Positions 24,862 to 32,936 of a stretch of DNA of 55,736 bases are shown here, piece by piece. Under the pieces are notes generated by a model that saw nothing but the letters and a program-made list of their open reading frames with translations, did no database searches and was not told the origin of the DNA. Within the stretch, counting starts at the first letter, position 1. Every line of letters starts with the position of its first letter. The stretch covers positions 1-55,736 of the forward strand of contig JAFSBM010000171.1 in NCBI GenBank assembly GCA_017437285.1. The letters run 5' to 3'. Made by a program: the position numbers and the translations under genes. The stretch comes from Ruminococcus sp. (GTDB lineage: Bacteria > Bacillota > Clostridia > Oscillospirales > Ruminococcaceae).

Positions 24862-26091
24862 ATGAAAGCTTTAGTTTTAGCAGGTGGATTGCCACAGATT
24901 ACGCTGATTAATGAGCTTAAAAGCAGGGGAGTAGAAACTGTGCTGGCTGACGGCAATGACAAGGCTATTGCCCGTCCCTATGCTGATATGTTCTACAGAG
25001 TCAATATTTTTGATATTGATGCAGTAGTTGCTATTGCCCGTAATGAAAAGGTTGATTTTGTTATTACCTGCTGTGCAGACCAGGTTCTTCTTGTAGTTGC
25101 ACAGGTTGCGGAAATTCTCGGTTTACCGTGGTATATCGACTATGAAACAGCTAAGAATGTTTCCGATAAGGAGCTTATGAAAAAGGTGTTTGTGGAGAAT
25201 AATATCCCCACTTCACGCCACGTTGTAATGGCTGAACTTGATATGGAGCAGATAAAGGAGCTGAAATATCCTCTTATTGTAAAGCCTGTTGACGCTTACA
25301 GTTCAAGAGGTGTCCGCAAAGTTCTCAATGAAGCTGAACTTCATGAGGCTTTTGACAATGCAGTTAAAATCAGCCGCAACAATAATGCTATTGTTGAGGA
25401 ATTCTGTCAGGGCGAGGAAATCAGCGTTGATATTTTCGTTTCCGACGGAAAGGCACACGTGCTTTGCGTTTCAAACAGCGAAAAGGTAAAGGACGAGGAT
25501 AAGTTCGTTATTTTCCGTGGAAGATTCCCTGTTGCCGCATCTGAGGAACTTCACAAGAAAATTGAAGTTGTGGCACAGCAGATTGCAGATGCCTTTAATC
25601 TTAAAAATTGCCCTATGCTTGTACAGATGATTTCAGACGGAGAAAATGTTTCTGTTCTTGAATTTTGTGCACGTACAGGCGGAGCAATGAAATTCCTTCT
25701 TATCAGACGTTCCTGCGGATTTGATGTAATCAAGGCTGTAGTTGACCTTACAATGGGCAAAAAGCCACAGGTAGTTTTAAGCGAACCTGAGAATAAATAT
25801 ATCGTAAACGATTTTATTTACTGCAAGGAGGGTGTATTTGACCGCCTTGAGGGCTTTGAGGAACTTGTGGAAAAGGGATTCCTCACGGATTTCCACCCAC
25901 TTCGTCCCAGCGGATTTGTATTCAGCGGACAGGTAAACAGCAGCGGCGACCGTGTTGCAGGTATTACCGTTCAGGCTGATACACTTGAAGAATTCAACCG
26001 CAAACATCGCTATATCGTTAATAATGTAAAGGTTCTTGATGTGAATGGAAACGACATTATGCGTCACGACCTTCTTCCCGATTTAGAATAA
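24862..26091 (+). CDS. ATP-grasp ligase of the glycan locus
   Basis: 409 aa. The N-terminus KALVLAGGLPQITLI and the ATP-grasp core resemble the carboxylate-amine ligases encoded at 3573 and 5743. YPLIVKPVDAYSSRGV is the ATP-binding loop, NAIVEEFCQGEEISVD the hinge region, and VLEFCARTGGAMKF the metal-binding segment. It is the last gene of the assembly operon, before a strong terminator. A role in attaching an amino acid to an amino or uronic sugar of the repeat unit is plausible (inference). GGAGG lies 7 bases before the ATG. Confidence 0.83.
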   Translation: MKALVLAGGLPQITLINELKSRGVETVLADGNDKAIARPYADMFYRVNIFDIDAVVAIARNEKVDFVITCCADQVLLVVAQVAEILGLPWYIDYETAKNVSDKELMKKVFVENNIPTSRHVVMAELDMEQIKELKYPLIVKPVDAYSSRGVRKVLNEAELHEAFDNAVKISRNNNAIVEEFCQGEEISVDIFVSDGKAHVLCVSNSEKVKDEDKFVIFRGRFPVAASEELHKKIEVVAQQIADAFNLKNCPMLVQMISDGENVSVLEFCARTGGAMKFLLIRRSCGFDVIKAVVDLTMGKKPQVVLSEPENKYIVNDFIYCKEGVFDRLEGFEELVEKGFLTDFHPLRPSGFVFSGQVNSSGDRVAGITVQADTLEEFNRKHRYIVNNVKVLDVNGNDIMRHDLLPDLE

Positions 26092-26114
26092 TTCATACCA
26101 ATTATAGAATAATT

Positions 26115-26149
26115 GCCGTACATCGCCAATTGGCTTTGTACGGCTTTTT
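26115..26149 (+). terminator. Rho-independent terminator of the glycan locus
   Basis: GCCGTACA/TGTACGGC hairpin followed by TTTTTT, 24 bases after the ATP-grasp stop. Confidence 0.88.
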
Positions 26150-26179
26150 TGGTAATATATTAAAATATTTCAATCTCTA

Positions 26180-26208
26180 TTGACATTTGCTTAATGATGT
26201 GATATAAT
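26180..26208 (+). promoter_or_regulatory. Consensus promoter of the LysR gene
   Basis: Perfect TTGACA (26180-26185), 17-base spacer, perfect TATAAT (26203-26208), about 85 bases before the ATG. Confidence 0.88.
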
Positions 26209-26293
26209 AACACTTGGTGGTTGAGATATAGCAAATTTCACATACCGTATAGACAAAATGACAACACTTGCATAAATCGAAAGGCGGAGCAAA

Positions 26294-27193
26294 ATGAAGC
26301 AGTACGAATATGCGGTGGCAATAGCCGATTGCGGCAGTATTTCACAGGCTGCCGAGGCATTGTCCGTTGCACAGCCTACATTAAGTAAATATCTGAAAAA
26401 GCTTGAATCGGATTTGGGAGTCGAGCTTTTCGACAGAAGTACAATTCCGCTGTCAATGACAAAGGCAGGGGAGAAATTCGTGGAAACAGGCAGACAGGTT
26501 CTTGCCCTTGAATATGAATTGAAAAAATTCATTGACGAGTACAACGAAAGACCTGCGTTAATCCGTGTGGGAATAAGCACTTCCCGTTCACCTTATCTTA
26601 TGCCTGTTATTATTTCCGCTTATCAGGAAAAATACCCCGACCACAGAATTGTGATTAACGAGGGAAAAACCGATGAACTGCAAAAAATGCTCATTCATGG
26701 CGATGTTGACCTCATAATCAGCCTCCTTGATAAGGAGAGTGCGGCATTTGAAAATATACCGCTGTTTGACGAAGAAATTCTTCTTGCGGTTCCTAAAAAT
26801 ACAGCCTGCAAATTCACATCTGTAATGGAAATGCTGAAAAATTCCCCTCTTATAACATTGGGAAAAGGACAGGTTTTGTGGCAGACAATGTGCAGTATTG
26901 CCGATTATGTAGGGGCTGAAAATCCTCTCATTGAGTGCCAGTCTGTTGAATCAGCCCTTGCAATGGTACGCTGCGGATTGGGAGTTACTGTAATTCCCTC
27001 ATATATTTCCGAATTCGGTGCAGATTCACAGAATCAGGGAGTTGAATTTATACAGCTGCCTGCTGAATTGTCAGAAAAAGTTTTGGTTGAAAGCCGCCGC
27101 ACAGTATGCGTTTTCTACAGACGGGAGCAATTCCTGTCAGCAGCTGAAAAGGTTTTCATCGAATGTGCAAGACAGGCAAGGGGCAACATCTGA
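26294..27193 (+). CDS. LysR-family transcriptional regulator
   Basis: 299 aa. N-terminal winged HTH (CGSISQAAEALSVAQPTLSK at about residues 12-31) and an effector-binding domain with SPYLMPVIISAYQEKYPDH near 97. It lies immediately upstream of a TRAP-type permease pair with only 161 bases between, and probably controls it in response to the transported acid. The gap contains an inverted repeat (27268-27305) that is a candidate binding site. Same subfamily design as the 16338-17261 regulator. Confidence 0.9.
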   Translation: MKQYEYAVAIADCGSISQAAEALSVAQPTLSKYLKKLESDLGVELFDRSTIPLSMTKAGEKFVETGRQVLALEYELKKFIDEYNERPALIRVGISTSRSPYLMPVIISAYQEKYPDHRIVINEGKTDELQKMLIHGDVDLIISLLDKESAAFENIPLFDEEILLAVPKNTACKFTSVMEMLKNSPLITLGKGQVLWQTMCSIADYVGAENPLIECQSVESALAMVRCGLGVTVIPSYISEFGADSQNQGVEFIQLPAELSEKVLVESRRTVCVFYRREQFLSAAEKVFIECARQARGNI

Positions 27194-27267
27194 CAATGTT
27201 CTGATTTCTTTGGAAATCGGACTTTATATATATAATTTTCGGGAAATTCTGTGGGTTAACGACGGCT

Positions 27268-27305
27268 GAATTTCTATAACAAGGATTATTTTGTCATAGA
27301 AATTC
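27268..27305. promoter_or_regulatory. Inverted repeat upstream of the TRAP permease
   Basis: Perfect 10-base arms GAATTTCTAT/ATAGAAATTC separated by 18 bases; outside it GGGAAATTCT (27241-27250) is nearly inverted-repeated by AGAAATTCCC further on. LysR proteins bind such dyads (T-n11-A cores), so this is a plausible operator; an mRNA hairpin is the alternative. Confidence 0.5.
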
Positions 27306-27354
27306 AACTGTTGTTTAGTGAGAAATTCCCAAACAAAATCAAGGAGGTATGGTT

Positions 27355-28710
27355 ATGCCATCAGCATTTATTTATCTCGGCATTCTGCTTTTGACAATCG
27401 TAATCTGGTTTATGGTTTTCAAAAGACCTGTTTATGAGGCAATCCTCATAAGCTTCATTATTCTTCTCACAGTCACAGGTACATGGGGCAACATCGGCTC
27501 TTACATTGAAAAGGGACTTACAACTTCCCTTCTTTATTCAATGACCGCATTCGTCGCCATGTCCGTTGTCCTCACAAAAACAAAGGTAGTTGACAGCTGT
27601 ATTGCAATTATTCTTTCAATTCTCGGAAGAATCCCCGGTGGTGCAGGTTACGTTTCAATTATCGCTTCCGCATTTATGGGAGCTTTATCAGGAAGCGGCC
27701 CCGGTAACGTAATGGCTACAGGTTCAATTACAATTCCCGCAATGAAGAAATCAGGTTTCCCCCCTGAGCTTGCAGCGAATGTTGAAAGTAACGCAAGCTA
27801 TATGGGAAATATGATTCCTCCCTCATCAAATATCGTAGCAGCTCTCGGTGCTTACACAGCACTTTACGGTGAAGAACTCACAACAGGACAGTTCTGGGTT
27901 GTACTCTGGGGAATTGCTATCTGGTTCATTTTACAGCGTATTCTCACATTATTCGCATTCTGCAAATACTACAAGGTTAAGCCAATGAGCAAAGAGGAAC
28001 TCCCCACATTAAAGGAATCCCTCAAAGTTGGCTGGCAGGGACTTCTTCTCCCCATTATTATTCTTCTTCCTTTTGTATTTGACTTTATGTTCAAGGAAAC
28101 ACTTTTCACAGAGCGTCTTGGTGCAGCAGGTGCAAAGGCACTTTCAAGCAGCTTGCTCATCTTTATCCCAGGTATCGCAACACTTTTCGCTTGCCTTATC
28201 ACAAAGGATAAGAAAATGGTTACACCTAACAAGCTTGCAGAGATGTTTGGAAAGGGCGTAAAGACAATTGCTCCTTCTGTAGCAGTTTGTATTATCGGTT
28301 ATATGATTGGTGCAATGTTCGCTGACCTTAACGTATCAGAGGAAATGCAGGTATTTATCGAGGGCGTAAACTTCAGCAAGTTCGGTCTTGTATTGTTCAT
28401 CTGTCTGCTCACTTGCTTCCTCGGAATGGTTATTCCCGGTTCTTCACTTGTTGTTATCTTTGGACCTGTATTTATCACAACACTTGCATCAGTTGGCGTA
28501 AATCCAATTCTTGCAGCAGCAATGCTCCCATGTATCTGCGGCGTTATGTGCGGTATCACACCTCCTCTTGGACTTGGTATGTATGCAGGTATGTCACTTG
28601 CTGAATCTGATTTCAGTAAGACGTTCAAAAACAATATGTGGTGGGTTGCAGGACAGTTTGTAATGCAGGTTGTCGTTCTTATGGGCTGGCTGCCTATTCT
28701 CGGACTTTAA
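27355..28710 (+). CDS. TRAP-type transporter large permease (DctM-like)
   Basis: 451 aa from ATG at 27355; the ATG six bases earlier touches the AAGGAGGT ribosome site and is less likely. About twelve TM helices. GALSGSGPGNVMATGSITIPAMKK and the NASYMGNMIPPSSN stretch match the ion-transporter superfamily signature of DctM/TRAP large subunits. It would import a dicarboxylate or similar organic acid with Na+. No DctP binding protein is encoded nearby. A small membrane partner follows 12 bases later. Confidence 0.82.
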   Translation: MPSAFIYLGILLLTIVIWFMVFKRPVYEAILISFIILLTVTGTWGNIGSYIEKGLTTSLLYSMTAFVAMSVVLTKTKVVDSCIAIILSILGRIPGGAGYVSIIASAFMGALSGSGPGNVMATGSITIPAMKKSGFPPELAANVESNASYMGNMIPPSSNIVAALGAYTALYGEELTTGQFWVVLWGIAIWFILQRILTLFAFCKYYKVKPMSKEELPTLKESLKVGWQGLLLPIIILLPFVFDFMFKETLFTERLGAAGAKALSSSLLIFIPGIATLFACLITKDKKMVTPNKLAEMFGKGVKTIAPSVAVCIIGYMIGAMFADLNVSEEMQVFIEGVNFSKFGLVLFICLLTCFLGMVIPGSSLVVIFGPVFITTLASVGVNPILAAAMLPCICGVMCGITPPLGLGMYAGMSLAESDFSKTFKNNMWWVAGQFVMQVVVLMGWLPILGL

Positions 28711-28722
28711 GGAGGTTAAATT

Positions 28723-29034
28723 ATGAAAGAAACATTAAAGAAAATCTCCAATGTGTGTAAGACAATTTTCGGATACGGAATAATGATTTCCCTGTTCGGC
28801 GGCGGATTGACATTTTTCGGTTATATCGTTGCCCTTATTATTGGCGGTGATACAGCTGTTGCAATCTGTGACTTTATGAAAACTTACATCACACCTAATG
28901 CAATTCTGCTTAGTACAATTATGATTCTTTTCGGTATTTTCGCTATGTATCTTGCAGGTGAACTTGCTCTTACTCCCACAAAGAGAGAGAAGAACGGAAA
29001 TCCCTCCAAAGAAAAAACTGAGGAGAAAAAGTAA
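28723..29034 (+). CDS. Small membrane partner of the TRAP permease
   Basis: 103 aa. Two TM helices (about residues 15-38 and 59-80) and a charged C-terminal tail rich in Lys and Glu. AGGAGG lies 7 bases before the ATG and the gene is 12 bases behind the large permease gene. It may stand in for DctQ, which is normally longer (about 160 aa) and has four helices; sequence identity to DctQ is not obvious to me. Operon membership is firm, function inferred. Confidence 0.68.
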   Translation: MKETLKKISNVCKTIFGYGIMISLFGGGLTFFGYIVALIIGGDTAVAICDFMKTYITPNAILLSTIMILFGIFAMYLAGELALTPTKREKNGNPSKEKTEEKK

Positions 29035-29041
29035 AAAATTT

Positions 29042-29077
29042 CAGCCGTATCGGAGATAAATCCGATACGGCTGTTTT
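29042..29077 (+). terminator. Terminator of the TRAP operon
   Basis: 13-base perfect arms CAGCCGTATCGGA/TCCGATACGGCTG followed by TTTTA, eight bases after the stop. Confidence 0.88.
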
Positions 29078-29087
29078 ATACCATTAG

Positions 29088-29118
29088 ATTTGTCTACTGT
29101 TGTTTCAGGGATTGGTAT
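29088..29118 (-). repeat. Solo arm of MITE family B
   Basis: 31 bases matching, in inverted orientation and with two mismatches, the left arm of the element at 7066-7158. The outer ATTGGTA also pairs with TACCAAT at 29124-29130. It lies at the 3' end of the MFS gene. Confidence 0.65.
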
Positions 29119-29122
29119 TATA

Positions 29123-30211
29123 TTACCAATAAGTAAAAATAAATCCAGCAAGGGGAGAGAGTACAATCATAATTACGGAAAAACTGAAAGACTCAACGGA
29201 AGTGAGAGTTGCACGCTGCTCCGAGGGGAACATATCCTGCAAAATAGCGTTAGTCCGCACTTGCAGAGCGTCATCTCCCACGGCGGCAATAAATCCGCCT
29301 AAAGCCATTACAAGATAAGATGCGGAATGTTCCGCAATAAATCCGCAAATTACAAGTGAAAGTGAAATTGCATAAATCGTTTTATAGCGGATTTTCGGGA
29401 ATTTTAAAATCAGCTTAGAGCCTGCAATTCCGCCCATTTCCATAAACAGCAGGGCAATTCCGAGTCCCCATTGAGGAATACCTTTTTCGGGGAGTTTAGC
29501 CTGCAAAAAGAACAGCAGAAGAATATCCACCGCACCCACAAAGGAGTTGCACATCATTAATCCAATAGCCTTGCGGACTTCTTTGAGAAATTTGAAACTT
29601 TCCTTGAAACAGGTAATTATTCTCTTGCCGATAGTTGAATTTTTCTGCGAATTTTCGGCATAAATCTCGTGGAGGGATAAAAGCAGAATAATCTGAATTG
29701 CTCCCATTATAACATCGGTGCTGTAGGCGATTTTATGCCCGATAGTAAGGGCGAAACCTGCACAGAGAGTTGAAATTCCGCTGCAAAGTCGGTAGATAAT
29801 CAGCTGATTTGACTCGTATTTTTCAAATCCGCTTTCCATATTAAAGCGTTTGAGGGAGTCATAAGCCAACGCATCTCCCGAACCCGATGAGAAATTATAG
29901 CTTAAAGCGTGAAAGGCGATTGACAGGCAGACGGTGAAAAGATTGCAGGAAAAAATCATAATGAAATTGCCGATAATACGCATAATTGTGCTTACTATAA
30001 GCATTTTCTTTCTGCCGAAAACGTCCGCAAGAACGCCCGAGGGAATTTCAAAAATCAGGCTTGTGATGTGGAATACCGTTTCTGCAATGCCGATTTCAAC
30101 AAGGCTGTAGCCTCTTGCGGCGAGTATGGCAACCCATGCACCTGTAAGGGAGAGATTGCCTAAAATTGATGATGTATACAGCTTTGAAAGCTGCTTTTTA
30201 ATATTGAACAT
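29123..30211 (-). CDS. MFS efflux transporter
   Basis: 362 aa from ATG at 30211 (AAGGAG 9 bases upstream; the longer frame runs into the attenuator region). About eleven TM helices. FEIPSGVLADVFGRKKMLI near residue 58 is the MFS loop 2-3 motif G-x3-D-x2-GRK. The family arrangement matches drug-efflux type MFS proteins. A leader peptide with a competing hairpin lies upstream, the arrangement used for ribosome-targeting-antibiotic induction, so an antibiotic substrate is likely (inference). The C-terminus ends at a repeat-derived TACTTATTGGTAA-like sequence. Confidence 0.85.
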   Translation of the reverse strand: MFNIKKQLSKLYTSSILGNLSLTGAWVAILAARGYSLVEIGIAETVFHITSLIFEIPSGVLADVFGRKKMLIVSTIMRIIGNFIMIFSCNLFTVCLSIAFHALSYNFSSGSGDALAYDSLKRFNMESGFEKYESNQLIIYRLCSGISTLCAGFALTIGHKIAYSTDVIMGAIQIILLLSLHEIYAENSQKNSTIGKRIITCFKESFKFLKEVRKAIGLMMCNSFVGAVDILLLFFLQAKLPEKGIPQWGLGIALLFMEMGGIAGSKLILKFPKIRYKTIYAISLSLVICGFIAEHSASYLVMALGGFIAAVGDDALQVRTNAILQDMFPSEQRATLTSVESFSFSVIMIVLSPLAGFIFTYW

Positions 30212-30239
30212 ATAAAAAATCTCCTTAACATTTTTAAAT

Positions 30240-30372
30240 AAAGCCAAGGAGATAGTATACGTATATTGTAAGTGCGTCTATTAAAACAGGCAGATTTAAG
30301 CCGGATTATAACCATTCAACTTACAAAAGGGTACACTATCCCCGTAAACGGGTAAAATGAATCCTTTTTTAA
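30240..30372 (-). promoter_or_regulatory. Attenuator-type leader of the MFS gene
   Basis: Within the transcribed leader, GGGGATAGTGTAC (about 30331-30343, inside the leader peptide gene) can pair with GTATACTATCTCC (about 30249-30261), 11 of 13 positions being complementary before G-U pairs are counted. The pairing encloses the end of the leader peptide gene. The downstream arm lies about 30 bases ahead of the MFS ribosome site. Stalling on the leader peptide would alter this pairing. Confidence 0.55.
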
Positions 30373-30400
30373 GCTGTACATTTGTCATTTTCCAGAACAT
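30296..30400 (-). CDS. Leader peptide upstream of the MFS gene (34 aa)
   Basis: 34 aa, beginning MFWKMTNVQLKKGF, with AGAGGT 7 bases before its ATG and a consensus promoter 42 bases upstream. Its coding sequence contains the upstream arm of the leader hairpin. Leader peptides of this layout control resistance genes of Firmicutes (tet, mef and erm classes) by ribosome stalling or attenuation. The peptide itself is not one I recognise. Confidence 0.6.
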   Translation of the reverse strand: MFWKMTNVQLKKGFILPVYGDSVPFCKLNGYNPA

Positions 30401-30441
30401 AAATCTGACCTCTTTCATGTTATTTTATGGTTTACACAAAC

Positions 30442-30470
30442 ATTATATCATCTTTTTTCAGTTTTGTCAA
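30442..30470 (-). promoter_or_regulatory. Consensus promoter of the MFS leader
   Basis: Perfect TTGACA (30465-30470), 17-base spacer, perfect TATAAT (30442-30447). It lies just after the stop of the XRE fusion gene. Confidence 0.9.
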
Positions 30471-30479
30471 GTCTGAATG

Positions 30480-31067
30480 TTACCTTATATTCTGATATAA
30501 AAGCCCGCATTTATTGCAGTACCAGACAAGCTTGCCCATACGGAAAAGGGGGAGTGTTGCCTGCAAATTCCATTCGGGATACTGCTTGAAAATCATAGCG
30601 GAACTGTCGCCGCAATATGCCACAAATGAAATATAATGCTCCTTAGTCATAGGGTGGGGGGAGGATATATATAAATTGCCGTCGATATTCTCAACTGTCA
30701 GCTTTTCATTTTCCTCTGCGGCTCTTGGAGTGAGAGGCGAAAGCTTCTTTCCGCAGCAGGAAATTGCAGCTTCGGAAGTGGCTGTGATAATATTTCCGCA
30801 GTCCTCACATACATAAAATTTCATTCTTTTCATATTGCCTATGTCCTTTTCATTTTTATTTATACTGCCCATAAGGAGATTTTCCACATCAGCTCCGAAA
30901 ATATCTGCAAGGGCAGAAAATATGGATATATCAGGAAATCCCTTACCTGTTTCCCATTTGGAAACCGCCTTATCGCTTACACCTAAACGCTCCGCAAGCT
31001 GTTTTTGTGTAAGCTTTTTTTCTGTCCGCAGCTGTTTAATTAGGCTGCCTGTTTTTTCGTAATTCAT
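30480..31067 (-). CDS. XRE-family HTH fused to desulforedoxin/superoxide-reductase-like domain
   Basis: 195 aa. Residues 7-62 form a Cro/CI-type HTH (LTQKQLAERLGVSDKAVSKWE). Residues 84-112 match desulforedoxin: C87-x2-C90 and C104-C105, the four thiolates of an FeS4 site. Residues 124-191 resemble the superoxide reductase core, with HPM-x3-HY (His138, His144) and YCNKC (Cys184, Cys187). The first active-site His of SOR is missing and the last His is a Cys, so enzyme activity is doubtful. An iron- or redox-sensing repressor is more likely (inference). The promoter carries dyads consistent with autoregulation. Confidence 0.8.
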   Translation of the reverse strand: MNYEKTGSLIKQLRTEKKLTQKQLAERLGVSDKAVSKWETGKGFPDISIFSALADIFGADVENLLMGSINKNEKDIGNMKRMKFYVCEDCGNIITATSEAAISCCGKKLSPLTPRAAEENEKLTVENIDGNLYISSPHPMTKEHYISFVAYCGDSSAMIFKQYPEWNLQATLPLFRMGKLVWYCNKCGLLYQNIR

Positions 31068-31078
31068 ATCATCACCTC

Positions 31079-31129
31079 ATAGGTATATTATAGCCTATGT
31101 TCGGTAATTCGTCAACCTACCATTGGTAG
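31079..31129 (-). promoter_or_regulatory. Promoter and candidate operators of the XRE fusion gene
   Basis: TTGACG (31110-31115), 17-base spacer, TATAAT (31087-31092). An inverted repeat ATAGG-n10-CCTAT (31079-31098) spans the -10 box, and a perfect palindrome CTACCATTGGTAG (31117-31129) lies directly upstream of the -35 box. Both are placed for repression. Confidence 0.72.
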
Positions 31130-31137
31130 AATTCCGT

Positions 31138-31572
31138 TTATTCCTCGTTTTCGGAATCGTTGTTATGATATTTTTTCTGTAATGCCTCGTTGATTTCCCT
31201 TACCTCTTTCCGTGAGGTGAAAACATAGGCAATAGTAGTGAAAATATAGACAATTGCCACGGATACAATCATAGAAACTGCACCGCCTATGCTGCACTTC
31301 ATCCAGCCGAATGAAAAATTCATTATTATCATAATAACACAAAGGGAAATATAGTGAAGTCCCATACGGCATAACATATCCTTTTTGCTTTTCGGTTCGC
31401 CTGTAAGGAAAATCGTTGTTACAAGGGCAGTTACTGCTCCTGCAATGACAACTTCCATAAGCATTGATGAATGAACCGCATCATATTTTAAAATTGTCAA
31501 TCCCGAAATCAGGGTAATTCCCGTTGTGATAATGCAGAAATACTTTATAAATTCCGATAAATATTTCATCAT
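31138..31572 (-). CDS. DUF3021 membrane protein
   Basis: 144 aa with four TM helices (about residues 10-28, 39-57, 73-90, 97-117) and a charged tail ending in an acidic run. This matches DUF3021 proteins, which sit next to LytTR regulators and are thought to hold them inactive at the membrane in the manner of LytTR regulatory systems such as HdrM/HdrR (family knowledge; not shown for DUF3021 here). Its ATG overlaps the stop of the LytTR gene by 4 bases, indicating coupling. Confidence 0.85.
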   Translation of the reverse strand: MMKYLSEFIKYFCIITTGITLISGLTILKYDAVHSSMLMEVVIAGAVTALVTTIFLTGEPKSKKDMLCRMGLHYISLCVIMIIMNFSFGWMKCSIGGAVSMIVSVAIVYIFTTIAYVFTSRKEVREINEALQKKYHNNDSENEE

Positions 31573-32021
31573 TTTCCGCCCTCCTCAAGTCCAAGTTTTC
31601 GTTTCAATTCGGGGACATACTGCCTTGATATAATAATCTTTTCGCCGTTTTTCAGCTTAGCTTCAAGCTTTGCACCGAGTGCACGGGAAATAAGCGAAAT
31701 TTTCGATACATTTGCAATTACTGATTTTGATATGCGGAGAAAATCGGAATGGGGATACATCTCCTCAATCTCATACAGTTTCAGTTTTACCTCATAAACG
31801 CTTGATTCGCAGTAGGCGAAAACGTGGTTATCAACAGCTTCAAAGTAGAAAATATCCTTTGGCGAAAGCTTTACCATACCGTTTTCAGCAAAGCCTGTAA
31901 GCGATTTTTTACGGGATTTTATGAGGTATATCAGCTCCATAATTTCCTCATCAGCCTCGGCACAGCGGATAATTATTTCATCTTCTAAATCGGGACTTTG
32001 CGTTTCTATGGTGATTTTCAT
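31569..32021 (-). CDS. LytTR DNA-binding regulator
   Basis: 150 aa from ATG at 32021 (AAAGGA 7 bases upstream); the longer frame overlaps the permease gene. A short N-terminal region is followed by a LytTR domain (about residues 48-143) with KDIFYFEAVDNHVFAY and FLRISKSVIANVSKI typical of the fold. There is no receiver domain, so it depends on another input, probably the DUF3021 protein. It lies in the ABC transporter operon and likely controls it. CTACAAGT direct repeats at the operon promoter are candidate targets. Confidence 0.88.
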   Translation of the reverse strand: MKITIETQSPDLEDEIIIRCAEADEEIMELIYLIKSRKKSLTGFAENGMVKLSPKDIFYFEAVDNHVFAYCESSVYEVKLKLYEIEEMYPHSDFLRISKSVIANVSKISLISRALGAKLEAKLKNGEKIIISRQYVPELKRKLGLEEGGK

Positions 32022-32022
32022 T

Positions 32023-32934
32023 TTATCTGTCCTTTCTGCTGATGAATTTTGTGGCAAATCCGCCGATAAGCAGAAACGCTCCGCCGCATACCGCAAGAAT
32101 TGCAAGACAGCCTGCAATATTCACATCATATCCAAAAGCTTCAAGGGAAACTCCCATAACCTCGTTGTATGTGTCCTGCATCTCAGCAGGGGCATTTTCA
32201 AAGCATACATCTCCTGCCTGCTCCGTCATAATCCGGCGGAACATAACAGTTCCGTAAAGTATGGGAGTGCATTTCAGCACATTGGCAATACCCTCGGCAA
32301 GTGAGCCGATAGGGAGGTAAATTCCCCCAAGAAATCCCACGAGAGTTCCGATAATTGTACCAAGTCCACTCCACGCTCCCTCACTTTTGACAATAGCCGC
32401 AAGGAAATACATTATGCAGGCATATGTAAAGGAGTTGACGCAAATCATTCCCAAAAGCTGTAAATGCTGAACTGCACTAAAGGCATCTGCTCCCATATAT
32501 ACGCAGTAAATCTCACTAAGCACAAGGGTGAGAGTGCATATGATAATTGAGCAAATCCAAGCGGCACAAATATAGCTTAAAGCAATACTCAATCGGCTGA
32601 CAGGTGATGTGTAAATTGACTGGAGAGTGCCGTTATTTTTGTCACGTATCATTGCGGTGAGAACTGAAAGTGTAACAGATACGGCATTTATGGAAATTAC
32701 GCCTGCAAGTGTCCATTGAAGCACGAGAAGTTCCGCATTTTTCTCATCCTGCTCCTTATCTCTGTGGGGCAATTTTCCAAGCATATCGGTAATAGCGGAA
32801 ATATTCATATCTCCTAAGAAAAGCACCATAAGGAGAATTACAATAAGCATTGCCAGCAAAGAGAAGAAAACCGCCCCTTTGTCACGGAGATAAATCCGCA
32901 TATTTCGTTTGACAAGTTCTGTAAATGCCGCCAT
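32023..32934 (-). CDS. ABC-2 type transporter permease
   Basis: 303 aa with six TM helices: one near residue 25-43 and five between about 95 and 300, with a long first extracytoplasmic loop. DKNNGTLQSIYTSPVSR near residue 94 is the coupling-helix region of ABC-2 permeases. It pairs with the ATPase encoded two bases upstream. This pair usually exports drugs, peptides or lipids; the substrate is unknown. It is followed directly by the LytTR gene. Confidence 0.88.
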   Translation of the reverse strand: MAAFTELVKRNMRIYLRDKGAVFFSLLAMLIVILLMVLFLGDMNISAITDMLGKLPHRDKEQDEKNAELLVLQWTLAGVISINAVSVTLSVLTAMIRDKNNGTLQSIYTSPVSRLSIALSYICAAWICSIIICTLTLVLSEIYCVYMGADAFSAVQHLQLLGMICVNSFTYACIMYFLAAIVKSEGAWSGLGTIIGTLVGFLGGIYLPIGSLAEGIANVLKCTPILYGTVMFRRIMTEQAGDVCFENAPAEMQDTYNEVMGVSLEAFGYDVNIAGCLAILAVCGGAFLLIGGFATKFISRKDR

Positions 32935-32936
32935 AA

